64,000 nucleotides of DNA from Monarcha castaneiventris obscurior (Eukaryota; Chordata; Aves; Passeriformes; Monarchidae): positions 10,664,001-10,728,000 of the forward strand of contig JAMPIT010000174.1 of the NCBI GenBank assembly GCA_026261815.1. Direction: 5' to 3'. The translations under genes were made by a program, and so were the position numbers. Below, in pieces: positions 1-13,567 of the stretch. The number at the start of each line of letters is the position of its first letter. Position 1 is the first letter of the stretch. Below the pieces are notes generated by a model. It did not search any database, was not told where the DNA came from, and was given only the letters and a program-made list of their open reading frames with translations.

Positions 1-830
1 TCAACACTGATGTTCAACTGTAAAGGACCAGACCTAAGCGTGTTTTGTCTCAGACATTGAGTATTGCTACAGGAAGGGTGTGATCAGAGGAGAGGGTCCC
101 ATGGAGGTGGGGCAGTGCTGTTCTGATCCAGCTTACTGCTCCTGTAGACAAGAGCTGAGTCCACTTCCCCCCACCTCACTCCTTGGAGAAGCTGTGAACG
201 TAGGAACAAAATGCATGAAAAGTCTAATTTACATAAGAGGTGAGCAGCAAGTTAACTATAAAAGGGAGCAAATTGGGCCCCTTCACTCTCTTTTTCTCTT
301 TCTTTTTTCTGGCTCTCTTTCTGTCTGTCTTTTTCCTCTCTTTTTCTTTCTTTGTTCTTGCAAACCCAGCTCCCGACCATCCTCACAGTGCAGCCAATGT
401 GGGACCTAAGGACTCGTCATAGTCTTTGTTTTCTTTGCCTGCTTTGCCTCGGCAAAGTGCAGCTACCACAGGCTACCCCACACTCCACAGTGGACTTTAT
501 TGTGGGAGTGGGGACGTTGTGGCAGGGTGTTGTGGCTTGTTAGCCAGTGCCCTTGAATACTGGTGCGTTGTGGCTTGTGAGCCAGCAGCTTTTGAGGAGT
601 TTATTGTGGGAGTTGAGAACTTATTGAAGTGTACTTAATTAAGGGCTTGTTTGCCTCCACTCCTCTGGAAGTGTCTTGTAAGAATTTAAGGGCTTGTTAA
701 CCAACATCTTTTCAGTCTAAATAGTGGGCTGGTTGCTGGAGTTATGACAACTATATAATAAAATATAAGTGTTCCCTGCCATGTGTCCAGTGTCTTTGTT
801 CAGCCTGACGAGAATTTATACAGAACATAT
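1..830 (+). mobile_element. LTR-like segment (possible solo LTR of an endogenous retrovirus)
   Basis: A TATA-like box TATAAAAG at 257-264, a long CT-rich run at 271-360, and AATAAA at 757-762 followed by GTGTTCCCTGCC recall the layout of a retroviral LTR on the plus strand. Between them lie degenerate internal repeats: TTTATTGTGGGAG at 496-508 and about 599-611, GTTGTGGCTTGTNAGCCAG twice, AAGGGCTTGTT twice. No flanking gag/pol sequence, primer-binding site or target duplication was seen, and the left end may be cut by the window. It could also be unique sequence with chance motifs. Confidence 0.3.
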
Positions 831-1299
831 CAAACCCTACCTATGGGTCATGAAACCAACAAAAGAAGTGTTTTTATTAGAATTAGTTTAAATTGTGTCT
901 GAATTAAGATTAAAGGTAACACTAAAAGGAGAGCATTTCTCAAATGAAACCTTCTATCTACAAGCAACATTTTTTCCCCCAAACAAATGAGCAGCCTTTT
1001 CTAATGAGCAGCCTTTGATTTCCATTTTGAAACAAAGTCTGTCGTTTAAAAGTTAAAAATTATCAGTTGAAAAAAAATGGATTTTTTTTGTTAGTTACTA
1101 GATGGGGGAAAAATGTGGAGGATCTTTCATACCAAACAAAGTAATTCAGGTTGACACTCTTCTTCACAGATTTCAAAACTTTGACCACAGCAGAAAAGAG
1201 CATCAGAAGTTTTTTCTTGCTTTAGTAATAAGAAATGGAAAAAAAAAAATAAAAAGGTGTTACAATTATTTAAAAATAAAGAATAAATTTTATTGTGGT
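831..1299. other. Intergenic, nothing recognised
   Basis: AT-rich sequence with short A- and T-runs. No gene or repeat seen. Confidence 0.7.
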
Positions 1300-1610
1300 G
1301 CTGGGAGGGCTGGTGGTTCCCTGGGAGAGGGGCCAGGGTTGTCAGGGCAGACAGGGCAGGACAGGGCAGGAGGTGAGGCAGATGGGGCAGCCCCAGCCCT
1401 GTATATCAGGAACTTCTGTGGGAATGATAGGCTGATGCTGGGATAAGCCAGGACAGGTGGATAAAGAATCCTACAACCTTCCTGGGACAAGAGCTGACAG
1501 TTTCGGGGACTGGAGTGGGATCCTGAGCTATGAGCAGGATGGGGACAGTGCCAGGGGCTGGCAGGGATATTTGGGCCCCTGAGTGCACTCAGGGTCTCAA
1601 CAGACATTCA
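1300..1610 (+). other. G-rich island with G-quadruplex motif
   Basis: A sharp change from AT-rich DNA to about 310 bp of G-rich sequence. At 1323-1346 the runs GGG-AGA-GGGG-CCA-GGG-TTGTCA-GGG fit the canonical four-run quadruplex pattern, and further GGG runs follow in CAGGGCAGACAGGGCAGGAC up to about 1370. Open frames on both strands show no domain. The origin is unknown; it may be part of an unrecognised repeat. Confidence 0.6.
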
Positions 1611-4600
1611 AAGGTAAAGTAACTCTTGAAAAGTCAGAGGCAGAGACAAAAAATGAATACAACTCAAATTCTAGTTTATTCAATAAAAGGAATAAAAGAT
1701 TAATGATAATAAAATTGATGTATATATTACTTGCAAAGAACTATTTCAGAACTTTTTCTTCCTCTAGAAAAGAGCATGTCCTCAAGTTCTTCCATGTGAA
1801 TCCTCTTGTCATTAGCATTTGGTTTTAATCTACAAATCTTCCATGCCAATCTCAGATCAATTGCCTGGTTTGTAGAAATGTGAAATTGAGCTTTGCTAAA
1901 TGACTTAGCATAACTTCTTGAACATAATTCAATTGGCTTCATCAAATAATTCACATGACTTAGCTATTTGTACTACACTTTTCAAGAATATTTTTGATTG
2001 TTTTTTGATCTTCAGAATTACTTCTGAGGATGGAAGTTTAATTTATGGAAAAAAAAGTTTGGAAAGCAAAGTTGTGGTGCGTTTGCACATATACAGATGT
2101 ATTGTATTCACTAATGTAATCATAAAGGGGTGTTGACCCTGCCACTTCTGAATGTTTTGGGCTTCATTCTGATCTTAGATGAAGCACGTATCAGATACAG
2201 TTATCATCATGTATAAATATATCTCTGTATTCAATCACATAAATGTCAGGCCTGGTATACAATCTGTCATTTGTAATTCTGAATCCTAAGAGATGTGTCT
2301 AGACAAGTAATACAGATGCTGCAGAGATATAAAATCCAAATTCAGCTCCAGAGCACAGGCCCATTATAGGTACTCCCCACAGATTCTGAAGTAATTGGAT
2401 GGAATGCCATTAAAATGCAACCATATTAAAATGTTCCCTGCATTACCTTTCAAATGCACAAAGACATGTAATAAGGCATCTAATAAGACTCTGAAGACTA
2501 AACCATGACACCACATCTGTTTTCACAGGAGTCACACAAACTGTGCTTAAATCAGAAGTAAATTTCACTGTGTTCTCTCCCATATAGTTACCATTGTTGA
2601 GCCTTTGAATGTCATTTTAAGTTCTATTTTGAAAAGAGAAGAGGAATTAAAGGGAATCATTAACTTTTTTAATGTCAGTTTTGGAAGCATTTTTTATGTT
2701 CATGGTGTTCCTGTCTTAGGCATTGTATAAACAAGTCCCGTTCCTTTATTTGAGTCCTTGCCCACATTCAGCCAAAGTCACAAAGCTTTATAAATTCACT
2801 GGATTATTTGCAACTTCAAAGGCAGGCACTTGTCAATGGGTCTTAAGTTTATGCTTGAAGTTAAACATATGTTTAATTATGATCCCAAATGAGGACCTAA
2901 GTGCTTTGTTACAGCATAATCTATTCATGTTCCTATTGTGGTGCCAAATATATCATAAGTTACAGTCTACCTACTCTCACTGATTTTCTATAGATATATT
3001 CAGTGCATAGGAATAGTCTATGCAATGATTCTTTCTCAGCACTTTCAACATTATGACAGAATTTGAAAAGCCTACAAAACCACAGCAATGGTTTTGTGTT
3101 GATGTGATATGTGGTGGTAACGTGCAGATTTGTCTCTTATTACAAATATGGTGGTTCCTGCTGTGGGTTTTTAAACTTGGGCAAAAACTAATGTGTTATT
3201 TATCTGGTGGAACTATCTTGCACACTATAAACTGACTGTTTTCCCTCATGCAACTACCCTAAAAAGAGTTATGTTAAGATTCACATCAAAGATACCCTGT
3301 TAGGATAAATATCCATGGTTAGGAAAAAAATCCATTTGATTCTTGCCCTCTTAGAGCTATCAAAGCTTTACCCAACTAGCAGTCTCTAGGAAAAACATCT
3401 TAATTTTTTATTTATCTTCATGGTTTGACAGACTGCACTGCATCTGCCCAGGCAGAAGAATTAATCAAATGAAATATCTTTGACAAAATGTGCCATCTGG
3501 TTTTGACTGCTACATGGCAGTGGAAAAGTTCTGTAAATACATTAATTGAAGACATTTATGGCAGCTCTGTATCATCAGAGCCCTGTAACAATGACAAAAT
3601 CCACTGCTGAGCCTGACCTTGGAATAATTCATGTTATTTTTATTCTTCGCATCATCATGAAACTGTTTCTTACAGACATCTAACTGTAGAGATCACATTT
3701 AGTATCAGATTGGCAGTAGCCCCCCATGCTATGATTCAATTGATCTATCATCCATTACAAAAGTCCGGAATTGTTTTGAAAAAAGAAGACTTTTAAGATT
3801 ATCAAGTCTTAAGAAAGGTGGCAGAATCAGATCCATTCTATTTAATTCAATGTATTTATTTCAATGCAATAAAAAACAATTTTGGAGGGAAAAGCAAGCC
3901 TAGTGAATCATACTCTAAATGGCCTGTCCTCCTTTGCAGATGCAATTTTGTACCACACGACAGGCATGAAGTCTCTGTTTCCAAAAAAATTCTACAAAAT
4001 TATGTTTCTCAATAATGTGTAGTGTTTGGCAATATCCTTTAGACTATAAGGTGAAATGTTAGGTACATAAAGATCTTTTTAGTTTCTATAATCTGTGACA
4101 TGTTTTCTTTTCCTCAGAGCTCATATTTTATTTGTTTTGAATGTGAGACAAAACATTAGGAAAGGCCTGGAGGGAAGTCTAGCACACAAGTGACTAGCAA
4201 CAGTCTAATCTCCTTTTACTATTGGAGGAAAATATGTTTTGGTTTCTTTCTTCTTAGTCAAGTAAACAGATAAATATATTTCCCCTGGCTTCCATTACAG
4301 CAAGTTGGCAGTTACAGAAGAATCCTTTCAGTTTTGATTTCCTGTCAGCTTTACTAACAAATGACCACAGAGTACAGTATTCTCTTGGTGTGGTTTTTAT
4401 AGACTCTGTGCCTTAAAAGAAGCATTTTTGAATGAAATTGCTATATGTTCTCACTTGGAGGGCTTGGTTTGTTTTCTGCATGAGTACATTTCTTCTTTTA
4501 ATGAATGTGTGAAATTAGGAAAATGATAGGAAGGATGTGGCCTGAAAAATAACATTTTTTAAAAAACTTTTCTTCCCTTGATCTTCATCTTCTGGGCTGG

Positions 4601-7600
4601 ATTCAAAAGACTGCCTGAATTCAGATACAGACATGAACTGGTTCAGGCCACTTTTTCAGTTTGCCTGTAGCAAACAGAAAAAGCAAACCAAACCAAACCA
4701 GCTCCATGTGCAAAGGACTGGTCTCAGGGAAGTCAGTGATGTGCTGCTGATTTTTTTCAGCAGAGCTTGCTGAAATTTTTCCCTCAAAGTTGAATTTCTT
4801 CTCTTAGATTTGTCTTTCAAAGAGACCTGAGAACAATATGGCTCATGAGTTGTGGTCAGAAGCTCTGTGTTTCCTAAGATCCTCAGTGGCCACTCCTGTG
4901 GACTGGGGCCTAAAATTATTGTGCTGCGGTCTCACACCTACAATTCCCTGAGGGTAGCCCCTAACCTTTGCATTTGTCTCTGCAGAATGTCTCCATTTCA
5001 GGCCAGGCATCTATACACTATTCGTGTGCCAGCAGTAGCCCATCTTGAAGAGCAATCAAAAGCCTTCTGTATGGGCAATAGTCTTTTCTAACAATTCTTC
5101 TCTTTCCCAGAGTCAATTTTCTTTGTCTACTCTCACACACCACAGCTGTCTTTACAGACATGGTCTCGGGAAAGAGTGAGGCAAATGCAGAAATGCCACC
5201 CTACTCTGTGCCTTTGCTGTATTTTGTTCTCCAATACAAGTTTGCTCAAGCATCCCCTCAGTCAGCATTTTGCAGAAGGAAAAGGTCCTGCAGTGAGTGC
5301 TCCGTGCTGTTGCTGAATCGGCACCAAGGGACACAGATAGCGGCGTGGGGCGGGGGAAGGGGGGAGAGACACAAAGTGACTTCATCACTTCCACCCTTAC
5401 ACAGAAGATAATGAGCAAAGCACTTTCCAAACAGAGAAAGTGAAGTGTCTTCAGACAGCAAAGGAGGCCGAAAAAACTGCCAAGAGATGATTGAAGAGAA
5501 CTTTCCAAAAAGCTGTCCTTAGCAGACCATAAATCTTACCCAGAAGACAGTTCAAACACAGCACTTCCACCAGCCCTACTCTTCCCTGTTTATTTTCTTC
5601 CTGTCAGCATTAAAATAGAATAATAAAGTACCAGACAAACAAACAAGACAAACAAGAAAATAAGCAAGAAAACCCAGCAGAGAAGAAAAAGAATTGGAGA
5701 CCTTGTCTGTCAGCAGTGCTGAGGAGTGCCTTGGATCATTCTGTGCAGCAGCCTGTGCAAACACCCCTCACCATGTCCAGACCAAGAAACAAATTCACAA
5801 ACTCTTCTTAAGTCTCTGAAATAACCATTCAGAGGAATATGGGAATGCCAGGACTACATTTAAATATTAACATGGAAGCATATCCAGAGGTTTTGTTTCA
5901 TGCCCAAGTGAGGTGTTTCCCTCTAAGCTGTGGCTGTCCAAGATCACATCAGCTTCACAGATTGCTTCCTGCGTTTAGTTGGAAATTGCTTTAAAGGTAA
6001 GGAGTATTTTACTCTCCTGAAGAATTTGACAGGAAAATGGGAAGAAAAGTCCACACTCCTTAGGGTAAGCTGCGAAAGATAGGAAACTCTGCTGCCAATT
6101 TTGAAAGGCAATGCTCAATACATACCCATGCAGGCGGGGAAATACCACTTTGGAGGAAGCCACACAGAGTGTGAGCCTGGGGAGGTAAGCAAGCATGCTG
6201 GAGGGAAAACAAATGGATTTCAGTTGGAAACCAGCCTGGTCTCTGTCAAACATACCAATAAAACTGACATGTTCCTGCAGACTGAGTTGGTAAGATCTGC
6301 ATGTCGTGATGGGAAAAAGTACTGATAAGAAAATTTAGCAGCAGTAATGCAAAGACCAGTTCAAGAAAACAGAAAACCCACTTTTTTTTTTTTTTTCTCC
6401 TTTTAGTTTCCAAGCATGTGTATAAACCAGGCAGGAAGGTAGGGCTTAAAAAACTTACATGCATAGAAAGCTGAAGGAATTAATGCTCAGGGATTAGTGT
6501 TAGGGAGTTATACGAACTAAAATGTTACTAACACTAAGTGACATCAGAGGATATTAAAAAACACAACACTTGCAAATTCTGCCTGGTGTCTCTGTTAAAA
6601 TAAAAAGTAAAATAAATTGAGAAGTCAGTCTGGGAAAACAGAACTTCAGAAGAGACCCCTAACCTAATTAAGATAACCACCCAGAAAGAGCTTTGGTAAG
6701 GTAGCAGGTTTCTACAGGAAGATTATTTGCTTTTAAGACGGCTTTAAAATTAAAGCTAGCCTCTGGTGATACCTACCAAAAATTAAAGTGAAATAAAAGC
6801 AAAAGGAAACAGTCTAGAAGGATCTCCAAAGGCCCATGCACTCTTTCAATTAGAAGTGTAGATGCAAGTGTTTAGCACTGATTCCCTAAAACATCTTTGA
6901 GCATCATAAGGGCCTAGGCTGAACTTTTTAATTTCTAACTTTTGGGGCTTTCTTATGCAGGTTATAGTTATACAGATGTGTACAAACTAGAACATGGATG
7001 AAAACTAGCCAGGTCTACTTTGTCTGCTTCCAGGACAATAAACAGAAGTCCTAGAGCTTGTACATTGTGCCAGGAAGAACAGATAAATGTATAACTGCAC
7101 ACATTGGCATGTACACACACACAAAAACCTATGCAATCATGCAATCACTACTGAGTGGATTGGCTTGGAGCCAGCTAATCCAGAGCATGACCAAAGGCTA
7201 AGAGGTACATAAGATTTTATTCCAACTCAGGCTTACACTGCAAATGTTTGTCATCACAAATGTGCCAAATCAGGATATCAAAAATTCATACCCCTGGCTG
7301 TCACCATTAAGTTTCCCCTTGTTATTCTTGGTTATGTTGGAAGTGAGGTAAGTGCTCTGGTAGGATGACCTCTCTTCTCACACTGTCCTGTTCCTGTACT
7401 AAGGCACCTGAGTTATCACAGAACTGGGACAAGGAAACCCCCAGGTTATAACCCTTTTCCTGAAGCATGTGTGTAGACTAAGAATTTTTTAATTAGTCAG
7501 TTAGATACTATTGTGAAGGTCTCTGTGTGTATTTGGGTGAGTGTGATGTGTACTTGTTTCTGTGTGCATGTGTAATTTGTGTGCTTCTAGTGCTCAGCCA

Positions 7601-8525
7601 CACCAAACCTGTGGCAATGTATGGCTGATTTGCTATAGATGGCTGTGGAGAACCTCCCCAGTCCTTGCTGATGTGGGAGGTGTACAAGCCATCTAGCCCA
7701 CTAGAATATTCCGTTCCATGAGGTAATGTACTTGATGGCAAGCTGGGAACATCAGAGTGGATAGCTGAAGGCTGGGCTGCAATGAGTTTTCACCTCCTAA
7801 GGGTATTCTGAGGACTTCTTCTGAATATATAAAACAGAAAAAAAAATGAGGCTATGTGGGGACTTTGCCAACAGAAACATAGGCTTCAAAGAATTACAGG
7901 ATCAGGCAATAACTGGGACTCATCCGCCTTCTGAGGATGCACAGAAATGGAAAGCAGAGGCTTTCAAGTGAATGCTCAATGCAAATCTTCCACAACTTAC
8001 ACTGCTGTGAACAGCAAATTTTCTGAGATTTCATTTAATAGAAGTAAATAAAAAACATTTTAAAAAGTAAATTTAAAAAAAAAAAAAAAGGAGGAGTTCT
8101 GTGATGGCAGTTTTGTGACTGCTCTGTGAAGTTAGAGCACTGTTAAACACAAGGCTGAACAGCAGATGGCATATTTACGCCCAAGACATGAGACTGTTGT
8201 TGACATGGTTTGTAATAGCAACGTTGATGTAAATGCATATTTGCTCATTGTGTGCATAATGCTGACATTAATGCTCAAGAAAAGAAAACCATCTGGAATT
8301 TTTTTAGTTGGTATAATACGAACTGAATTAAATACTATAAACTCACATATTGCTTAAGGCAAAACTTCTCTCAGTCGGAGAGAAGGACTATATCCTTATT
8401 TGTGTTTTACTCTAGCCTCGTCTAATCCAGTGTATACCTTTAATGATGTATTTCTTGCCTTATTTTTGATAAATTGTTTTGAATTGCACTGTCCTCAGTA
8501 CATTTTTTCTCCCAGTAGAATGTAT

Positions 8526-8527
<2 letters not shown>
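1611..8527. other. Intergenic DNA downstream of HGF
   Basis: About 6.9 kb with no convincing coding sequence on either strand. A T-run lies at 6381-6396 and an A-run at 8074-8088. The part 3405-3700 has a denser, more balanced composition with many TF-like words and is discussed as a possible conserved element. No gene seen. Confidence 0.7.

Positions 8528-8558
<31 letters not shown>
8528..8558. repeat. (AT)n microsatellite
   Basis: About 15 perfect AT units. Simple slippage repeat. Confidence 0.95.
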
Positions 8559-8560
<2 letters not shown>

Positions 8561-8747
8561 TTGACTAATTGAGGTCAATACTAGCTTCAACAGACAAAAC
8601 TTGAGATATCGCAAGCAAACAACATCTCTTGGACTCTGAAGTGGTACATTTTTTTTCTGTGGTGGGGAGTTTTTTCCTAAAGAATTTATTCTTTTGTGTA
8701 TAAAAGCTACATTAGTATCAACTGCATTCATCATGGATTTTAAAACT

Positions 8748-8817
8748 CTTCTTCTTCTTCTTCTTCTTCTTCTTCTTCTTCTTCTTCTTCTTCTTCTTCT
8801 TCTTCTTCTTCTTCTTC
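8748..8817 (+). repeat. (CTT)23 microsatellite, GAA on the minus strand
   Basis: About 70 bp of uninterrupted CTT. On the minus strand it gives a false Glu-rich open frame. Perfect GAA/TTC tracts of this length are prone to expansion and can form triplex DNA. Confidence 0.95.
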
Positions 8818-10741
8818 ATGTATAGTGGTAATTTTATAATTATTGTCATTTTTGTTATTCAATGAACAATACTTAAATAGTAAGTAAATGAACCAATTCT
8901 CATCTTCAGTCAGTCTCTTAGGAAATTTAATAGTCTGAACTTTGGTGCCCAGCTCTAAAATAAAATGCATACTTTCTCCTCTGCTCCTCATTAACCATCT
9001 GGAACGCACACTGAGCGCTTCCTTAAGTCAGGATCTGAAACAATCTCATGACAAGGTCCAAGGGGTTCAGAAGGAAGATTCAGGACATATCCATTAGCCC
9101 TAGATTGGGCTAAATAGTGTTTTAAAACAGTGTTTTGACAGTGATTTCAATGCATATAGAATCAGGACCTCAGACACTTGTCCTATATCTTCTGTAACCA
9201 TATGGAGAAGTCATTGCATATTCCCAAGTGTTCTCAACAAAGTGAAGTAGATTTAGCCATTAAGCTATTCTATTGCAGCTTTTCATACCATATATCCCAT
9301 ATTCTAAAAACTGAGACAACATGAAAAAAATCTTTTGATTTTAGGGATTATTTTGTTATTAATCTTTTTATGATCTGCCTTTTCCCTCCCAGCTGTTTTC
9401 TTTCCTATTTATTGCACGTGGGTTTTATTGCAACATAGCTGTCCAGAAATCGGTGCTTTTGAAGGCAGAATAGATACACAACTGAGCCCTACTAAATAGC
9501 CTGCTCTGTTTACATGAGGCTTGTTAAATAACACAGAGCAGAGCGCAAGCAGTGAGCATCAATGTGGGTTTCCATCATTTATCATCTGCAGATTACAGTG
9601 TTCCTGCAGCTACAAAAGATAAAGCCATGACAGAATGTAATATGAAGGCAATATCTCTTTAGAGGTTTTTGTGGTGCAAATTGCTGTACAAGCAGTTAAT
9701 TCTCATGGCTCCCAGAAGACACATGGGTCACCTGAACATACCGAAAACTGAGTGTAAAACTACAGCAAAGTATTGTTTTGACATATGGACTATTTATGGA
9801 TTTTTATAACTTTGGAAGCATTCCTGCATGGTTGAAGTTATTTCAAGCTTCTCATTGATTTCAGGAGTTTCTGATAAAATCCATTGATTTAATGAATCGA
9901 TTGCAAAACCGCCTTTTTGGAAAATGAACAAAAAGAAAGTGATGTTTGCCAAGGAAAACTCAGAATCAGACTTCAAATACTCTGCATATGAGACTGTTTG
10001 AGAAATGATTCACTGTTGATGTAGCTGGAGCAAATATATATATAAATCATCAAAATCACAGTTAACCAGAAATTCTTACAACTTTGAAATTTCAGCTGGA
10101 AAATGACAAAGAAGTAATGAACTTACTGCCCCTTCTTTGAACTCACCAGAATGCTCTGATGTTATACAAGTTTGATAACACTTGGGACTGATCTGGTGGG
10201 GTTAGTTAAGAGTGTTGCTTGTTTCCTTTTCTGGTAGCTGCTGGCTGGTTGTGGTATTTAGTGCAGCAGCAGCACCAAGGTGTGTTGCAAGTTGTTGCAC
10301 TTCTTTGCATCATCTTTTGTACCATCATTAGTATTAAGTGATACTGAGAGGGGACCCCTTTCCAGAAGTGTAAAGTATATTTCTATAAATAAGTAAAATT
10401 CCAAGCCTCTCATATTGAAATTGCAAGGAACTAAAAACTCTTGGAAAATACTTATGTTTAGCTTGAGCACATCCTTTCCACTGCAAATATACTCTCATTA
10501 TAATGTGCTTAGACCATTCTAAGTGCAGAAATCAGTCAGAAAGGTCTTGGGAAGTCTCACCAAGATCACCATGTATTTGGCTCTTTCTTTCATTTTATTT
10601 TCAATTCTGCAATTGGACACATGAGGATCTTTAAAGAACTAGTCCTCCTTACTCTGCGCATTAAAATCCCTCACTGGAATTGAAACTGGGAGACTCGCAG
10701 TGGGGTTCTGACCTTCCAATAAGAAATGTAATGCTAATTAA
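8818..10741. other. Intergenic DNA between microsatellite and HGF 3' end
   Basis: No coding signal. The part 9405-9715 is discussed as a possible conserved element. It lies immediately beyond the inferred HGF poly(A) site. Confidence 0.65.
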
Positions 10742-10760
10742 GTTGTTTTTTATAAAATAC

Positions 10761-10811
10761 TTTATTAAGAATAATAAGAGTAAACAAGGTTACAAAAATA
10801 CCAACTTTATT
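10761..10811 (-). promoter_or_regulatory. Candidate distal poly(A) signals of HGF
   Basis: Two AATAAA hexamers in the HGF sense, at 10806-10811 and 10761-10766, lie 45 bp apart in AT-rich sequence. Their place fits a transcript of about 6 kb. Hexamers of this kind are common by chance in such DNA, so the assignment rests mainly on the expected transcript length. Confidence 0.4.
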
Positions 10812-12346
10812 AACTAATGAGGATGTCGTTAATTACAGAAGATTTGTATTACAAGTTATAACCACAGTGTTCCCTTTTCATTAGGCATTCAGCAAGTTGT
10901 ACTTAATGGGAGCATCATTTTTCCCACTTAAATAAGAAAAAAATACTTTTATCATACACTAAACTCCACAGGCAGCTCCCTGAAGTTAGATCCCATGCAA
11001 GAAAACACCATACATAAATGCCCAAGTGTATGTTTAAAAAGGAACACTGGAAAATTTTAGGGTGAAAAGCCGTGTCACTTCCTGCCAGCAGCCCCAACAT
11101 TCAAAAACAGTAATATACCAGTGCACATGAGGGAGGAAGAAAATAATTGATAAGGACACAAGGGTAAGCAACCAATCCCATAGGCTTCATACAGTCTCCA
11201 TGGGCATCCACTGGTTTACAACCAGCTTTCCAGAAGGATGATGACAAAGCCTCAGCTCCTGCTGAAGTTGCTGTGGAGCTGAGAATCTGTGTACAAAGAT
11301 CCATATGGAAAAGCACTGAACAACTCTTAGGCCCTGCTCTTTTGACAATCACGTTCACTGAATTCAAGGGACATTTTGCCTGAGTAGATTTTGACCCCTA
11401 GAAATATATTTGGACCCTCGTCTGAAAAGCTCTAACTCAAGAGAGTAGCTCTGTCAAGTACATTGGCATTACCTGCAGCAAGGGATTGCAGAATGCCTCA
11501 GATGATTTTAATCTTAAACTAGAGAAGAAGATTTCAGCAGTAGCAGCAAAAATCTAGACCAGTACATTCCCAATGAGAGCTACATTTTTCTTTGAGGGTC
11601 ATGAGGTTTGTGAGAGAAAAAGAGATAGGGGGAAAAACTTTTTTAAGGGAAAAATGTTTTCTTTAATAAAAGGAAGAAGCATTAGCCAGTTCCAATGCCC
11701 AAAAGAAAACAGTAATTAAGTTAAACTAACTTCAGTTGCACAAAATCAGGTCTTAGGTTTTAATTCCAAAACATTACACCTTTCAGAGATCAAGGATTAG
11801 TTACAGCAAGGAGAATGAAATTCAACAGAGTTTAAGAATGTCCTTAGATTAGAATTTAAATTTTGTACCCTTTATTCTATCCTGAATAAAATCACATTTA
11901 TGAAGCAAAGTTCAGATCCTACTGAAGTTAGTAAGAGGCTTTTCAGCAATTTAGATGGGCACTAGATCAGGTTCCCTTGTTATAATAGAGAGAAAAATAT
12001 TAGAGCAGTGAAAAAATATCTATAGAGTTTCCTTTCTTAAGAGAGTCCTGTAGTTATAACAGTTGCCTGGTACGGTACCATTGGTACCAACAAGAAATAT
12101 TCACAGGAATAAATGAAGTACAGATTCATTACCACATATCATGATTCTTTTCTTCCCTTGCTCTTCAGGATCTCAGGTGCCCTCCATTCTGAGATAGGGA
12201 GAGCAAAAGTACCCAGTAAGCAAGTGCATACAAACTTGTTAAGTTCTGAAGCATCAGCTCTGCAGAATTTATTTTACTGAGGCACTGCCCAGAACAAACA
12301 GGTAAAAATCCTTACACATTGTCTAACAAAAAACAGCATTTTTATC

Positions 12347-12375
12347 ATATATATATATGTGTGTGTGTGTGTGTG
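12347..12375. repeat. (TA)n(TG)n microsatellite within the HGF 3'UTR
   Basis: Six TA units (12347-12358) run into about eight TG units (to 12375). In the HGF transcript it reads as CA repeats followed by TA. Lies inside the inferred long 3'UTR. Confidence 0.9.
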
Positions 12376-13567
12376 ATATAATATATAAAAATCACAGTCT
12401 TCTGCACAGCAGAAGCTTATAACTAAAATATTTTAGGATTCAATTTTTTTAGCTAGACATAACAAAATTCCTGCAAATATAATACAGTGAGCACATAACA
12501 ATTCTTAGAATACAATGAGTGAACATGGAATTGTATGTTTTATCCACATTCTACTTGTGGCTGAGAACAAAACTCACTTGGAGTTTTTTAAAAGTCTCTC
12601 TCAAAAATGTAATCCTTCCAATAAGATACGGTCTGTATATAGTGAGTACGAATACACTCTTCACCTACATGACAATAATTAAGTGTAAATACAACAGGCT
12701 AAATCCTGCCCTCTTTAGGCCTGGTGAGTAAGAGAGGTCAAAGGGAGCATAAAGCCTTCAGAGGTGGCCAGAATAGATTGAGACAGACTGTCTGTGTAGC
12801 ATCCACAACCTTGAATCTGCTGTACAGAGAGGTCACATCTTGTCCAAAGAGACTATTTACATCAGGAGGAATTTCAGAAGCTCTGCTTGCTGAAAGACTT
12901 CTTCCTATGTGCCAGTAGAATCTGCTGGGTATGTGACACAAATCTCAGCAAGCCAAGCCACTTAAGCATGGGCAGAAACTCATCCCAGCTCACCAGGAGA
13001 TGTAAGAATGTGTGAGTCGCACTGAAGTCAAACTGCACTGCAGAAGAAAATTTGGTGAGTTAAGATGAGTCCTGTCTCCCAAGACAGCTCCCCTGGAGTG
13101 GTTGCTTTCTGACAGGGCAGAATTCAACCCTGCATCTTCTGTGTGAAATGTCCTTTTGTATGTATACACCATGGTGTCAGCCTCGTGGCTATGCAGTTAA
13201 ATATGATACACAGACCAAACGCTGCTGGAAACATTTACAATTTACATAGTCACAAGTGAAGTAACAGTGCCATTACTTATGCAATGTACAGTAGTAAAAC
13301 TAAGGATTGGATATATGTTGTATCAATTTTCCAGAAATTAAAGGGTAATCAGTGCCACCTATAACAACATATTTGTACAATACTTCCAGACATAAAGCTA
13401 AGTGCCTACAGGAGAATGACCACTTTTCATAGATGATGATTTTTTGTTTCCTTTCCCTGTCAGAATAAAGGAAAATGGTTGTCCTATATACAGGCAGGAA
13501 ACGAGCAACAAAAGTATTGGTGATGTTGTCCATATTAAATAAAAGATCATATCAATCTTGCAATTGT

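Noticed and set aside
5341..5366. GGGG-C-GGGGG-AA-GGGGGG as a G-quadruplex.
   Set aside because: Only three separate G-runs; it does not meet the four-run pattern without splitting one run.
8740..9009. Minus-strand frame with a Glu-rich end.
   Set aside because: It is the GAA reading of the (CTT)23 microsatellite.
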